DNA of 64,000 nt, taken from NCBI RefSeq assembly GCF_048087625.1, contig NZ_CP159805.1, positions 1,116,001-1,180,000 of the forward strand, read 5' to 3'. The DNA is from Pseudothioglobus sp905182815 (GTDB lineage Bacteria > Pseudomonadota > Gammaproteobacteria > PS1 > Pseudothioglobaceae). The notes beneath the pieces are model-generated. The model was not told the origin of the DNA. It ran no database searches and was given only the letters and a program-made list of their open reading frames with translations. Position numbers and translations under genes: made by a program. Shown piece by piece: positions 1-6,828 of this stretch. Position 1 is the first letter of the stretch. The number at the start of each line of letters is the position of its first letter.

Positions 1-1134
1 GCTAAATCATCTCAAGCTCCTAGTGGCACTCAAGCAATTGAAGATTTTCTTAACCAACTTAGAAAGTTTGAATTTGAAAAGCAACTTGATGATTCTGACA
101 ATCAATTAATTTATGAGCCAAAAGGTGTTTGCGCACTAATTACCCCATGGAACTGGCCAATTAGTCAGGTTGCTCTTAAAGTTATTCCAGCTATAGCTGC
201 TGGCTGTACTGTAGTTTTAAAGCCATCTGAAATTGCACCCCTAGATTCCATGATTTTTGCTGAAATGCTTGAAGAAGCTGGCTGTCCTGCTGGAGTATTT
301 AACCTTGTTAATGGGGATGGTACTGGTGTTGGAAGTCAGTTAACTTCCCACCCTGATGTTGATATGGTTTCTTTTACTGGATCCACCAGAGCTGGCGCAC
401 TAATTTCTCATAATGCTGCTGATGACTTTAAGAGAGTTGGATTAGAGCTTGGTGGAAAAGGTGCAAACATAGTTTTTGCCGATGCAGATGAAAAAGCAGT
501 TAAAAGAGGCGTCAGGCATTGTTTTAACAATACTGGTCAATCTTGTAATGCTCCAACAAGAATGCTCGTGGAAAGGTCAATATATAATAAGGCTGTTGAA
601 ATTGCAAAAGAAACAGCTATTGCAACTAAGACTGACATAGCATCAAAAGAAGGCAAACACCTAGGTCCACTTGTTTCTCAGCTTCAATATGATAAAGTTC
701 AAACACTTATTCAAGCAGGAATTGATGAAAATGCAACCTTAGTTATTGGTGGAACTGGAAAACCTGAGGGCCTTGAGAAAGGCTACTTTGTAAAGCCCAC
801 TATATTTGCCGATGTCAATAACGAAATGACAGTTGCTCGAACGGAGATTTTTGGTCCTGTCCTTTCAATGATTCCATTCGATACTGAAGAAGAGGCAATT
901 AAAATTGCAAACGATACACCTTATGGTCTAGAAAATTATATTCAAACTCAGGATCAAGAAAGAGCTAAAAGAGTTTCAAAAAAGCTTCTCTCAGGTGTCG
1001 TAGAAGTTAATGGTAAAGGTTTAGCTCTTGGCTCTCCATTTGGTGGATACAAACATTCTGGAATTGGAAGAGAAGGAGGCGAGCATGGCTTCAATGAGTT
1101 TATTGAGGTCAAAGTTGTTACTGGCTGGAGTTAA
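1..1134 (+). CDS. NAD(P)-dependent aldehyde dehydrogenase, 5' end cut by the window
   Basis: The reading frame is open from base 1, so the N-terminus lies outside the window; 377 residues are visible. The ALDH fold is clear. PWNWP (about residue 50) begins the cofactor-binding core, and VSFTGSTRAG is the nucleotide-binding turn. LELGGKGANIVF carries the general-base Glu, GQSCNAPTR carries the catalytic Cys, and EIFGPVLS is the late family motif. It should oxidise an aldehyde to a carboxylate in the cytoplasm. The substrate cannot be told. The sequence is of the general class I/II ALDH type rather than MmsA, which is encoded separately at 24114. It ends with TAA, followed by an unusual in-frame open stretch and then a hairpin. 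Confidence 0.93.
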   Translation, partial: AKSSQAPSGTQAIEDFLNQLRKFEFEKQLDDSDNQLIYEPKGVCALITPWNWPISQVALKVIPAIAAGCTVVLKPSEIAPLDSMIFAEMLEEAGCPAGVFNLVNGDGTGVGSQLTSHPDVDMVSFTGSTRAGALISHNAADDFKRVGLELGGKGANIVFADADEKAVKRGVRHCFNNTGQSCNAPTRMLVERSIYNKAVEIAKETAIATKTDIASKEGKHLGPLVSQLQYDKVQTLIQAGIDENATLVIGGTGKPEGLEKGYFVKPTIFADVNNEMTVARTEIFGPVLSMIPFDTEEEAIKIANDTPYGLENYIQTQDQERAKRVSKKLLSGVVEVNGKGLALGSPFGGYKHSGIGREGGEHGFNEFIEVKVVTGWS

Positions 1135-1170
1135 TTAACTTTTATTTTTTCTAAATGGCTTCTAAAAAAA

Positions 1171-1269
1171 TTGCCATTGGCCGTATTAGTACTGAGTACA
1201 GCTATGGACTGGATTAGCACTGTGATAACGGCTCTTTTTGCAATTGGCTTTTTTATGAAATCTAGATAA
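1171..1269 (+). CDS. Possible small single-span membrane peptide
   Basis: After the ALDH stop codon (1132-1134) the same frame stays open for 45 codons to a TAA at 1267-1269. The conceptual peptide is strongly hydrophobic, with a lysine-rich start (KWLLKK), a long membrane-like stretch (LPLAVLVLSTAMDW, then ISTVITALFAIGFFM) and a basic end (KSR). Possible starts are TTG at 1171 or 1177, or ATG at 1204, which would give only 21 residues. No convincing ribosome binding site is visible. It could be a small membrane protein co-transcribed with the dehydrogenase, a decayed tail, or chance. The composition looks protein-like, but this is a candidate only. Confidence 0.3.
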   Translation: MPLAVLVLSTAMDWISTVITALFAIGFFMKSR

Positions 1270-1294
1270 ATAAAATAAAATCTTTTAGTTATTA

Positions 1295-1325
1295 AAAGGA
1301 GGTCATAATTGACCTCCTTTTTTTG
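1295..1325 (+). terminator. Rho-independent terminator or leader hairpin
   Basis: AAAGGAGGTC, ATAATT, GACCTCCTTT form a perfect 10-bp stem with a 6-nt loop, followed by a run of T. It would end the ALDH transcript. The next ATG is only 11 nt after the T-run, so the hairpin is also close enough to act as a leader element for the transporter gene. Confidence 0.85.
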
Positions 1326-1336
1326 TATAAATCAAA

Positions 1337-2206
1337 ATGAACTCTAAGCAAATCTTATTAGCCCTTATTGTTCCTATTACTTGGGGCTTAGGGTTTACTC
1401 TAGCCAAAATTGGAATGGAGCAGTTTCCAGCTCTCCTTATCATGACAATTCGCTTTGGTATTGCAGGTTTAATTCTTGTTTGGTTTACAAAGCCACCATG
1501 GGGTTATATGCGTGAAATTTTTGTTGTTGCACTTATTGGCTCAACTATTCAATATGGTCTTACCTACAATGGCCTCAAAGGTATTGATGCCTCTACTGCA
1601 GCAATTCTAGTTCAGCTTGAAGGTCCAATTTTAGCAATTATGGGGGCATTTCTATTAAAGGAAAAACTTGGTATTACTAGGGTATTAGGAATGGGGCTTG
1701 CTTTTATTGGCGTCCTGATAATTGCAGGAGAGCCTAGACTAGATGGTCACCTTGACAGTGTTATATTATTAATTGCTGGCTCTGCTGTATGGGCGGTCGC
1801 ACAGATAATGATTAGCCGACTTAAAGATCTTTCAGGAATTACCATATTAGCCTGGGTTGCAATTATGGCCACCCCACAAATGTTTGTAGCATCTTTACTA
1901 ATTGAAAATGGACAGTGGCTTGCAATAACAACTGCTAGTTTCACTGACTGGTCAATAATTCTATACTTAGCATTGATTATGACTGTATTAGGTTATAGCG
2001 TTTGGTATCACTTATTGAGCAGTGTGGATGTAAGCAAAGTATCGCCCTTTTTGATGCTACTTCCAATTACCTCAATTATTGCAGGAATAGTTCTTCTTGA
2101 TGAAAAATTGACTTCCTCAATGATATTGGGAGGTTTGTTAATCATGTCTGGGGTTGCCAGCACACTTATTAGTTGGAACTTTCCAAGGAAACAAATTAAC
2201 TTGTAA
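1337..2206 (+). CDS. EamA/DMT-superfamily transporter
   Basis: This is a 289-residue inner-membrane protein of the drug/metabolite transporter superfamily with two EamA repeats. About ten hydrophobic segments alternate with short loops. Family hallmarks include PITWGLGFTLAK near the N-terminus, the R-F-G-I-A motif near residue 40, the GPILAIMGAFLLKEKL segment ending repeat 1, and the PITSIIAGIVLLDEKL counterpart in repeat 2. Such proteins usually export amino acids or other small metabolites; the substrate is unknown. The ATG has no Shine-Dalgarno and sits 11 nt after the terminator T-run, leaving no room for a separate promoter. Translation may be leaderless, or the gene may be read through the hairpin. 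Confidence 0.88.
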   Translation: MNSKQILLALIVPITWGLGFTLAKIGMEQFPALLIMTIRFGIAGLILVWFTKPPWGYMREIFVVALIGSTIQYGLTYNGLKGIDASTAAILVQLEGPILAIMGAFLLKEKLGITRVLGMGLAFIGVLIIAGEPRLDGHLDSVILLIAGSAVWAVAQIMISRLKDLSGITILAWVAIMATPQMFVASLLIENGQWLAITTASFTDWSIILYLALIMTVLGYSVWYHLLSSVDVSKVSPFLMLLPITSIIAGIVLLDEKLTSSMILGGLLIMSGVASTLISWNFPRKQINL

Positions 2207-2213
2207 TTATAAT

Positions 2214-2438
2214 TTATTTATAGAATGGATCAACCGATTCAAATTGTGTCGTTAACTTTCTGACCCATTTAGAGAACATAACTCCCTTATTAAGCTGCAT
2301 AGAATTATTATCTGACCGAGAATTTTTCATCTCATCTCCATTTAATGGAAGCTCCATTTGCTCTTGAAGAAATTTAGATTCTTTATCTAAATCTTTTCTT
2401 AAATCTTTTAATTTATTAATCACACTACTTTCTGACAT
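2214..2438 (-). CDS. Small hypothetical protein, second gene after RHH regulator
   Basis: A 74-residue hydrophilic protein I do not recognise. The first 30 residues are rich in K, D, E and L and could form a helix or coiled coil (INKLKDLRKDLDKESKFLQEQ). The rest is polar and ends with a small aromatic patch. AGGAG lies 9 nt before the ATG. It follows the ribbon-helix-helix gene by 27 nt on the same strand and is probably co-transcribed with it, so it may be a partner of that regulator. It is convergent with the DMT gene, with a 7-nt gap. Confidence 0.6.
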   Translation of the reverse strand: MSESSVINKLKDLRKDLDKESKFLQEQMELPLNGDEMKNSRSDNNSMQLNKGVMFSKWVRKLTTQFESVDPFYK

Positions 2439-2465
2439 TGACTATCACTCCTAATTACAGTTAAT

Positions 2466-2768
2466 TTACGTACCACGCTTTTTGAGCTTTCCTTTAGAAT
2501 TTTTTAAGGAAGCCTTGTACTTGCTATCCCATTTCTTACTTAGCTTTGATGAAGTGAGATCTTGATAATCAACACCACTAATATCTTTAAACTCAGAAAT
2601 TGCATCTTCCATAGCTGTTTCAAATACGCCTGAAAGAGTCATGCTATATCCAAACTGTTCTGCAGCAGTTGCAGCTCCTTTAAACGCCTCAAAAATAGGT
2701 CTGCGAATTCTTACGCTAACCACTCTCTTTTCATCCTCTTTTTGATTTTTTGTTACGTATTTACCCAT
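2466..2768 (-). CDS. Ribbon-helix-helix-like DNA-binding protein
   Basis: A 100-residue basic protein. VVSVRIRRPIFEAFKG (about residues 16-31) resembles the beta strand and first helix of the MetJ/Arc/CopG ribbon-helix-helix fold, followed by a second helix around FETAMEDAISEF. The C-terminal 30 residues are very lysine-rich. Such proteins bind DNA as dimers and often repress their own gene, including antitoxins and partition regulators. The region just upstream carries three GTATAC cores, which suits autoregulation. The small gene at 2214 may be its operon partner. Exact family membership is inferred from pattern only. Confidence 0.55.
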   Translation of the reverse strand: MGKYVTKNQKEDEKRVVSVRIRRPIFEAFKGAATAAEQFGYSMTLSGVFETAMEDAISEFKDISGVDYQDLTSSKLSKKWDSKYKASLKNSKGKLKKRGT

Positions 2769-2801
2769 CTAAAGATTTATTAATTTACTAACTAATATGA
2801 A

Positions 2802-2857
2802 GTATACACTTTTTGTATACTTTATGTATTAATTAAAGTAATCTTTATGTATACAAA
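2802..2857. promoter_or_regulatory. GTATAC-core operator cluster in divergent promoter region
   Basis: Between the divergent genes at 2768 (-) and 2924 (+) the self-complementary core GTATAC occurs at 2802, 2815 and 2849. The second and third lie in inverted flanks: TTTGTATACTTTA and, opposite, TTTATGTATACAAA. This spacing of similar palindromes is typical of cooperative binding by small dimeric repressors such as RHH proteins. The assignment to the neighbouring RHH protein is inference. Confidence 0.5.
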
Positions 2858-2923
2858 ATTAATTGCAAGATTTTTATATATTTCGAGATATAATTCATCC
2901 ATCTAAAAAAGTAAGTTAAGTAA

Positions 2924-3781
2924 ATGATCAATATTAATTCTTTAGATAAGCTCATCGAAGATAGTGAAAATGAGATTCTAAATATCCGTCCAGATACTGA
3001 AAAAAAGATTATTTGGGCAAATCAAAATAAAGTGAAGACAAAAATTAGTCTTATATTTATTCATGGCTTTTCAGCAACCAGAGCAGAGCTTGATCCAGTT
3101 ATTGAAATGCTTGGCAAAGAGCTCAATGCAAATATTTTTTTTACAAGGCTTAGAGGGCATGGTCTAGATGGTGAAGCCTTAGCTGAGGCTACCTTTGATG
3201 ATTGGATGATAGATACAAAAGAAGCTATTGATATTGGTAATGCAATTGGGGATAGCCTTATCTTAATTGGTTGTTCTACAGGCTGTTCATTAATCCATGC
3301 CAATCTTCAATATACAGAAAATGCTTTAGCAATTATTTATGTATCCCCTAATTTTGGACCAAAATCTTTTTTTGGACAACTTCTTAGAATTCCTGGAGCT
3401 GAGTGCTTTATCCCCTTCATTTTTGGAAAAGAATACTCCTTCGTCCCAAGAAATGCAGATCATGCAAGATGTTGGACGACAAGCTATCCTATAAAAGCAT
3501 TATTTGCAGTAAAGGACTCAGTTGTTGCAGCCTATAAAGTTAAGCATATTAAGATTAAACAACCAGTATTATTTTATTTTTCAGATGATGATCAAGTCGT
3601 ATCAGCAAAAGCAACTCGTAAAATAATTTCTAAAATGGGTAATAATGTCTCTATTCACAATCCAATACTTACAAATACTGATGACTCATCACAGCATGGC
3701 GTTCTTGGAGATATTTTGAGCTCGTCTCAGACGAATAGTGGAGTTAAAAAAATTCTTAGCTGGCTAGAAAACTATATTTAG
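2924..3781 (+). CDS. Alpha/beta hydrolase (esterase/lipase-like)
   Basis: 285 residues with an alpha/beta-hydrolase core. FIHGFSATRAELDPV (about residue 46) supplies the HG oxyanion-hole region. LILIGCSTGCSLIHA contains the nucleophile elbow G-C-S-T-G, with the Ser near residue 107. FYFSDDDQVVSAKATRK likely carries the acid, and SSQHGVLGD the catalytic His near the C-terminus. No signal peptide is seen, so it is probably a cytoplasmic carboxylesterase or monoglyceride-lipase-like enzyme of unknown substrate. Its stop overlaps by 4 nt the stop of the convergent dioxygenase gene. Transcription starts in the region shared with the RHH gene, so it may be controlled by the same operator. Confidence 0.85.
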   Translation: MININSLDKLIEDSENEILNIRPDTEKKIIWANQNKVKTKISLIFIHGFSATRAELDPVIEMLGKELNANIFFTRLRGHGLDGEALAEATFDDWMIDTKEAIDIGNAIGDSLILIGCSTGCSLIHANLQYTENALAIIYVSPNFGPKSFFGQLLRIPGAECFIPFIFGKEYSFVPRNADHARCWTTSYPIKALFAVKDSVVAAYKVKHIKIKQPVLFYFSDDDQVVSAKATRKIISKMGNNVSIHNPILTNTDDSSQHGVLGDILSSSQTNSGVKKILSWLENYI

Positions 3782-4611
3782 TAGTTACGCTTAATCTTCG
3801 CGCCCTTATAAAGTATTTCAGATAAGTTTTCTTCAGCAACTCTTCGCTGACTGACTGTTAAAGGATCCATATTGTATCTTGGGCGATCTAGCTCAATACT
3901 ATTCATATCTTGCCTCTTTCGTCCTCTAATATGAGTCCATATATTCCTTCCAACTACCTGCTTTATTGATGGCGGTACATACGATTGAAGTGAAAAACCA
4001 ATCCTTCTTTGATTGCTATTATTAGGCTGTGATCCATGGATGATAGCTCCATTGTGAATCGACATTTCACCAGGCTTCAATATTAGATCAACGGTCTTAC
4101 TTTGATCCACATTTTTAATAGCTTGGCCCCTTGTTAGAATATTGTTATCTGCATAAGTATCCTCATGTTTTTGTATTGCTGATTTATGGCTACCTGAGAT
4201 CATCGTCATACAGCCTGTCTCTATGTTGCTAGGACTTAGCGCAATCCATGGTGTTGGAAAATCAAAGCTATCAAGGCCCATATAAGTTGCATCTTGATGC
4301 CAACTAACATACTGTTTAGAGGAGGGCTCTTTAATAAACATAACCGACGCCCAAAGAGCAATATCAGGGCCAATAAGATCTTCTATTGCGTCTACTATGG
4401 TTGTGTTATGGGCGAGCGCATCTAAAAAAGCAAATGAGAGATGTAAATTATTGCGACTCTCTGAATTAATTTCTTCAGGGTATTGCGCCTCTACTTCTTC
4501 AAGTTGAATTTTAATAGATAAGGCATCTTTTTCAGAAATAACTCTTATTGGAGATATAAAACCTTCATCATGATACTGCTCAATCTGTTTTTTTGTTAAA
4601 ACTTTAGGCAT
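3778..4611 (-). CDS. Phytanoyl-CoA dioxygenase family protein
   Basis: A Fe(II)/2-oxoglutarate-dependent dioxygenase of the PhyH family, 277 residues from the preferred start. WHQDATYMG holds the first His and the Asp of the iron-binding facial triad. IIHGSQPNNSNQRRIGFS holds the second His and the Arg that binds 2-oxoglutarate. The frame is open further upstream to an ATG at 4647, but the ATG at 4611 is preferred. It is preceded by AGGA at a suitable distance, and the protein then starts MPKVLTKKQ as in relatives. Substrates of this family are diverse (lipids, osmolytes, secondary metabolites), so the substrate is unknown. Confidence 0.87.
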   Translation of the reverse strand: MPKVLTKKQIEQYHDEGFISPIRVISEKDALSIKIQLEEVEAQYPEEINSESRNNLHLSFAFLDALAHNTTIVDAIEDLIGPDIALWASVMFIKEPSSKQYVSWHQDATYMGLDSFDFPTPWIALSPSNIETGCMTMISGSHKSAIQKHEDTYADNNILTRGQAIKNVDQSKTVDLILKPGEMSIHNGAIIHGSQPNNSNQRRIGFSLQSYVPPSIKQVVGRNIWTHIRGRKRQDMNSIELDRPRYNMDPLTVSQRRVAEENLSEILYKGAKIKRNY

Positions 4612-4741
4612 TATTCTTATCCTATATGTGGATAGTAATTTATTCAAAAAATTTTATTTTATTACAAATATTTAAAAAATTTAACCTTGTTACTCCAATT
4701 CTTTATACTTAATAAATTAAATAAACTTCGATAATACTTAT

Positions 4742-4966
4742 ATGAATAATATTTTTACTAAACACCCCAATGAGTTTGGATATAACTACTTTCAACATCT
4801 CTGGGGGGCATGGAAATATTGTCTTACACTTTTAGGGCTTTTAATTATTGCGCTCATTCACTCTATTTTGCCATTTATTTTTCAAGAAACTGTTAGCAAT
4901 AAAATTGTAAAGATGGCTGATGAACATAAAAATAAAATGATAAATTCTTCTAAAATTCATCAATAA
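4742..4966 (+). CDS. Small membrane protein, DUF6356-like
   Basis: 74 residues. The N-terminal pattern HPNEFGYNYFQHLWGAWKY is followed by one or two membrane spans (LTLLGLLIIALIHSILPFIF), then QETVSNKIVKMADEHKNK. This matches what I recall of the DUF6356 family of short bacterial inner-membrane proteins with a conserved HP-x-E-x-x-x-x-Y-x-x-H start. No function is established. It stands alone, 40 nt before the next gene. Confidence 0.7.
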   Translation: MNNIFTKHPNEFGYNYFQHLWGAWKYCLTLLGLLIIALIHSILPFIFQETVSNKIVKMADEHKNKMINSSKIHQ

Positions 4967-5006
4967 TTCACATAGGCTTGTCAAAAACTAATCTAAACTG
5001 CGCATT

Positions 5007-5474
5007 ATGAAATACTTACTGACCATTCTTGCAGCTCTAGTTTTAAACACCTCTGCTTCAGCAGCAATGTCTCCTCGTTTTTATGAAACTGAAATTCTTG
5101 GTAACTGGATTTGTAAAGATACTTGGCCTGGGTATACCGCTTTAGAATTTATAAGATACAAGAAAGATGGTACCTGGAATAGTTTTGGTCAACTAATTGT
5201 TGACTTTCCAATCGAAGAGAATACAGTTAAAGTGAATTATAGTGCCCTTGGAACTGGAGTATGGGAAATTAATGATCAAAGCTTAGTCAGTATGATTGAT
5301 TCTATTAAAGTTGTTAATAGGAACCATCCATGGCTTGATGAGTATTTTAATATGGAAGAACAATTTACTCTTAACGATAAAAGATCTGAAGAGATTATTG
5401 TCCTGTCTAATGATTATATTAATCTTCAGCCTTCAACTGGCAAGCCATACGAATGTTATAAGGTTGAAATATAA
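5007..5474 (+). CDS. Secreted hypothetical protein
   Basis: 155 residues with a clear Sec signal peptide: MKYLLTILAALVLNTSASA, cleavage likely before AMSPRF. The mature part is about 135 residues, contains two cysteines (WICKDTW and YECYK, possibly one disulfide) and reads like a small beta-rich lipocalin-type periplasmic domain (LGNWICKD..., WEINDQSL...). No family is recognised. Its end abuts the convergent MazG-like gene with no gap. Confidence 0.65.
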   Translation: MKYLLTILAALVLNTSASAAMSPRFYETEILGNWICKDTWPGYTALEFIRYKKDGTWNSFGQLIVDFPIEENTVKVNYSALGTGVWEINDQSLVSMIDSIKVVNRNHPWLDEYFNMEEQFTLNDKRSEEIIVLSNDYINLQPSTGKPYECYKVEI

Positions 5475-5825
5475 CTAATCTTCTCGTTGATTGTATTTCT
5501 GAGCATTGCCCTTTGATAAATTAACTGGATATTTTTCAGCATTTTTCTCTAATTTATTCTTAATTGCTTCTTCAATATCAATTTCTAAGATACTGCAAAA
5601 ACGCAGAAGATACATCGCAATATCTGCCACCTCACTATTAATTTCTTGAATCTGCTTTTGATTAGGAGAATTAGATTCTTCTGGCTTTAGCCATTGAAAA
5701 ATCTCAACAAGCTCTGAAGCCTCAACACTAAGAGCCATAGATAAATTTTTGGGGGTATGAAACTGCTCCCAATCCCTTTCAATTGCAAATTTTTTAAGCT
5801 GGTTTTGTATTTTAGATATATCCAT
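5475..5825 (-). CDS. MazG-like nucleotide pyrophosphohydrolase
   Basis: 116 residues of the all-alpha NTP pyrophosphatase superfamily (MazG-like/RS21-C6 type). The metal-binding pattern is visible: EASELVEIFQW supplies an E-x-x-E helix, and EINSEVADIAMYLL supplies the second acidic helix E-x-x-D. The short length matches the single-domain dCTPase-like branch (about 100-120 residues) that hydrolyses non-canonical or surplus nucleoside triphosphates to monophosphates. Its upstream region shares a 105-bp gap with the divergent membrane protein at 5931. Confidence 0.85.
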   Translation of the reverse strand: MDISKIQNQLKKFAIERDWEQFHTPKNLSMALSVEASELVEIFQWLKPEESNSPNQKQIQEINSEVADIAMYLLRFCSILEIDIEEAIKNKLEKNAEKYPVNLSKGNAQKYNQRED

Positions 5826-5864
5826 ATTTTCACTCGATTGATTAGTAATTAAAATAATAAAAAA

Positions 5865-5880
5865 AATAAGTATACTTATT
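5865..5880. promoter_or_regulatory. Perfect 16-bp palindrome between divergent genes
   Basis: AATAAGTATACTTATT is its own reverse complement and lies between the divergent genes at 5825 (-) and 5931 (+). The core GTATAC equals the core of the cluster at 2802-2857, so it could bind the same or a similar dimeric regulator. In such AT-rich DNA chance palindromes are also common. Confidence 0.35.
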
Positions 5881-5930
5881 ATGAGGCTTGAAATTACTCA
5901 AGCGTTCAATTAACTTTAAGGGGAATTAAT

Positions 5931-6317
5931 ATGGATATTCAAACTATTTGTCACATTTTTTTAATATTTTTTGGTGGTTTTTTTGCCTTTCAACTAACTT
6001 TTAACTCAAAAAAGTTTGCAATAGATCTTCGTCTGGACTCGCCACAAGTCCCGTATGCGCTTAAGCCAGCAGGATTTCTAATGGGTGGAACGGTTGCAAT
6101 GCTTATTGTAACGTTTTTCCAAATTGGTATTTTTGAAAGAACTGATACACCAACATTATTAGTTGCAATGGGGTTTTTCTGTACCTTTGCATTTATTTGG
6201 AATATGGGTCTATTTTTAAAAGTTTGGCCAACGTTTGATGGTGCTGATCATCATATTAAGAATGCTATTAGGCCTGTAATTCCTTTAATAGTAATCATTA
6301 TTTACTTCTGGGTATAA
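5931..6317 (+). CDS. Multi-pass membrane protein of unknown function
   Basis: 128 residues with about four membrane segments: ICHIFLIFFGGFFAF, PAGFLMGGTVAMLIVTFFQIG, TLLVAMGFFCTFAFIWNMGLF and PVIPLIVIIIYFWV. A polar loop with DGADHH lies between spans 3 and 4. AAGGGG is placed well before the ATG. I do not recognise the family. A Fur-box-like array follows 36 nt downstream, but it faces the next gene. Confidence 0.65.
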   Translation: MDIQTICHIFLIFFGGFFAFQLTFNSKKFAIDLRLDSPQVPYALKPAGFLMGGTVAMLIVTFFQIGIFERTDTPTLLVAMGFFCTFAFIWNMGLFLKVWPTFDGADHHIKNAIRPVIPLIVIIIYFWV

Positions 6318-6353
6318 AAAATAGTTGCTTATTAAATAAAGTAGGTAACATAC

Positions 6354-6380
6354 GATAATGATAATGATAATGATTATTAT
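6354..6380 (+). promoter_or_regulatory. Fur box (tandem GATAAT hexamers)
   Basis: GATAATGATAATGATAATG followed by ATTATTAT closely matches the classical Fur recognition pattern of repeated GATAAT units. It lies 36-62 bp before the ATG at 6416, in the position of a promoter. The gene downstream is therefore a candidate for iron-responsive repression by Fur. Confidence 0.75.
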
Positions 6381-6415
6381 TTATAATAAGAAATAATTTA
6401 AATTTAGGAGGCAAT

Positions 6416-6745
6416 ATGTCAATATTTAAAACACAAGAAGCTGCACAAGAAGCAAAAGATATGGAGGCTTATGCAGCAACTATGCATGAAGATTTTCAAT
6501 TTATCATGCACCTGGACAACTCATCTATGGATAAAGAAAAAACCATGGAAATGTTTACATTTATGATGAATAGTGATGATTTTGTAACTCATGACTCACG
6601 CTGCCTATATGAAAATGATGAGGCTATGGTTACCCATGGCGTAATGAGCTTCCCTGACGGAACTAAAGAATCAGTTCTAGCCTTTATGCAAATAAAGGAT
6701 GGTCAAGTCATACGTATGGAAACTGGTGCAACACTTCTTCCATAA
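6416..6745 (+). CDS. Small NTF2/SnoaL-like protein, likely Fur-controlled
   Basis: 109 residues resembling a small NTF2/SnoaL-like alpha+beta-cone domain. An N-terminal helix with the pattern DMEAYAATMHEDFQFIMHLD is followed by a beta sheet (RCLYENDEAMVTHGVMSF, ESVLAFMQIKDGQVIRMETG). Members are cyclases, isomerases or ligand-binding proteins; no catalytic residues can be assigned. A perfect AGGAGG lies 4 nt before the ATG, suggesting strong translation. A Fur box lies upstream and a terminator downstream, so it is its own transcription unit. An iron-linked role is inferred only from that operator. Confidence 0.65.
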   Translation: MSIFKTQEAAQEAKDMEAYAATMHEDFQFIMHLDNSSMDKEKTMEMFTFMMNSDDFVTHDSRCLYENDEAMVTHGVMSFPDGTKESVLAFMQIKDGQVIRMETGATLLP

Positions 6746-6762
6746 GCATCATTAATCTCAAA

Positions 6763-6789
6763 TTAAAGGCGCCTTTGGGCGTCTTTTTT
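6763..6789 (+). terminator. Rho-independent terminator
   Basis: AAAGGCGCC, TTT, GGGCGTCTTT makes a stem of about nine pairs including one G-T, ending in a T-run. It lies 18 nt after the stop of the NTF2-like gene. Confidence 0.85.
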
Positions 6790-6828
6790 GTTTAATATGT
6801 TGCTCAATAGTTAAGAATTATTTTAAAA

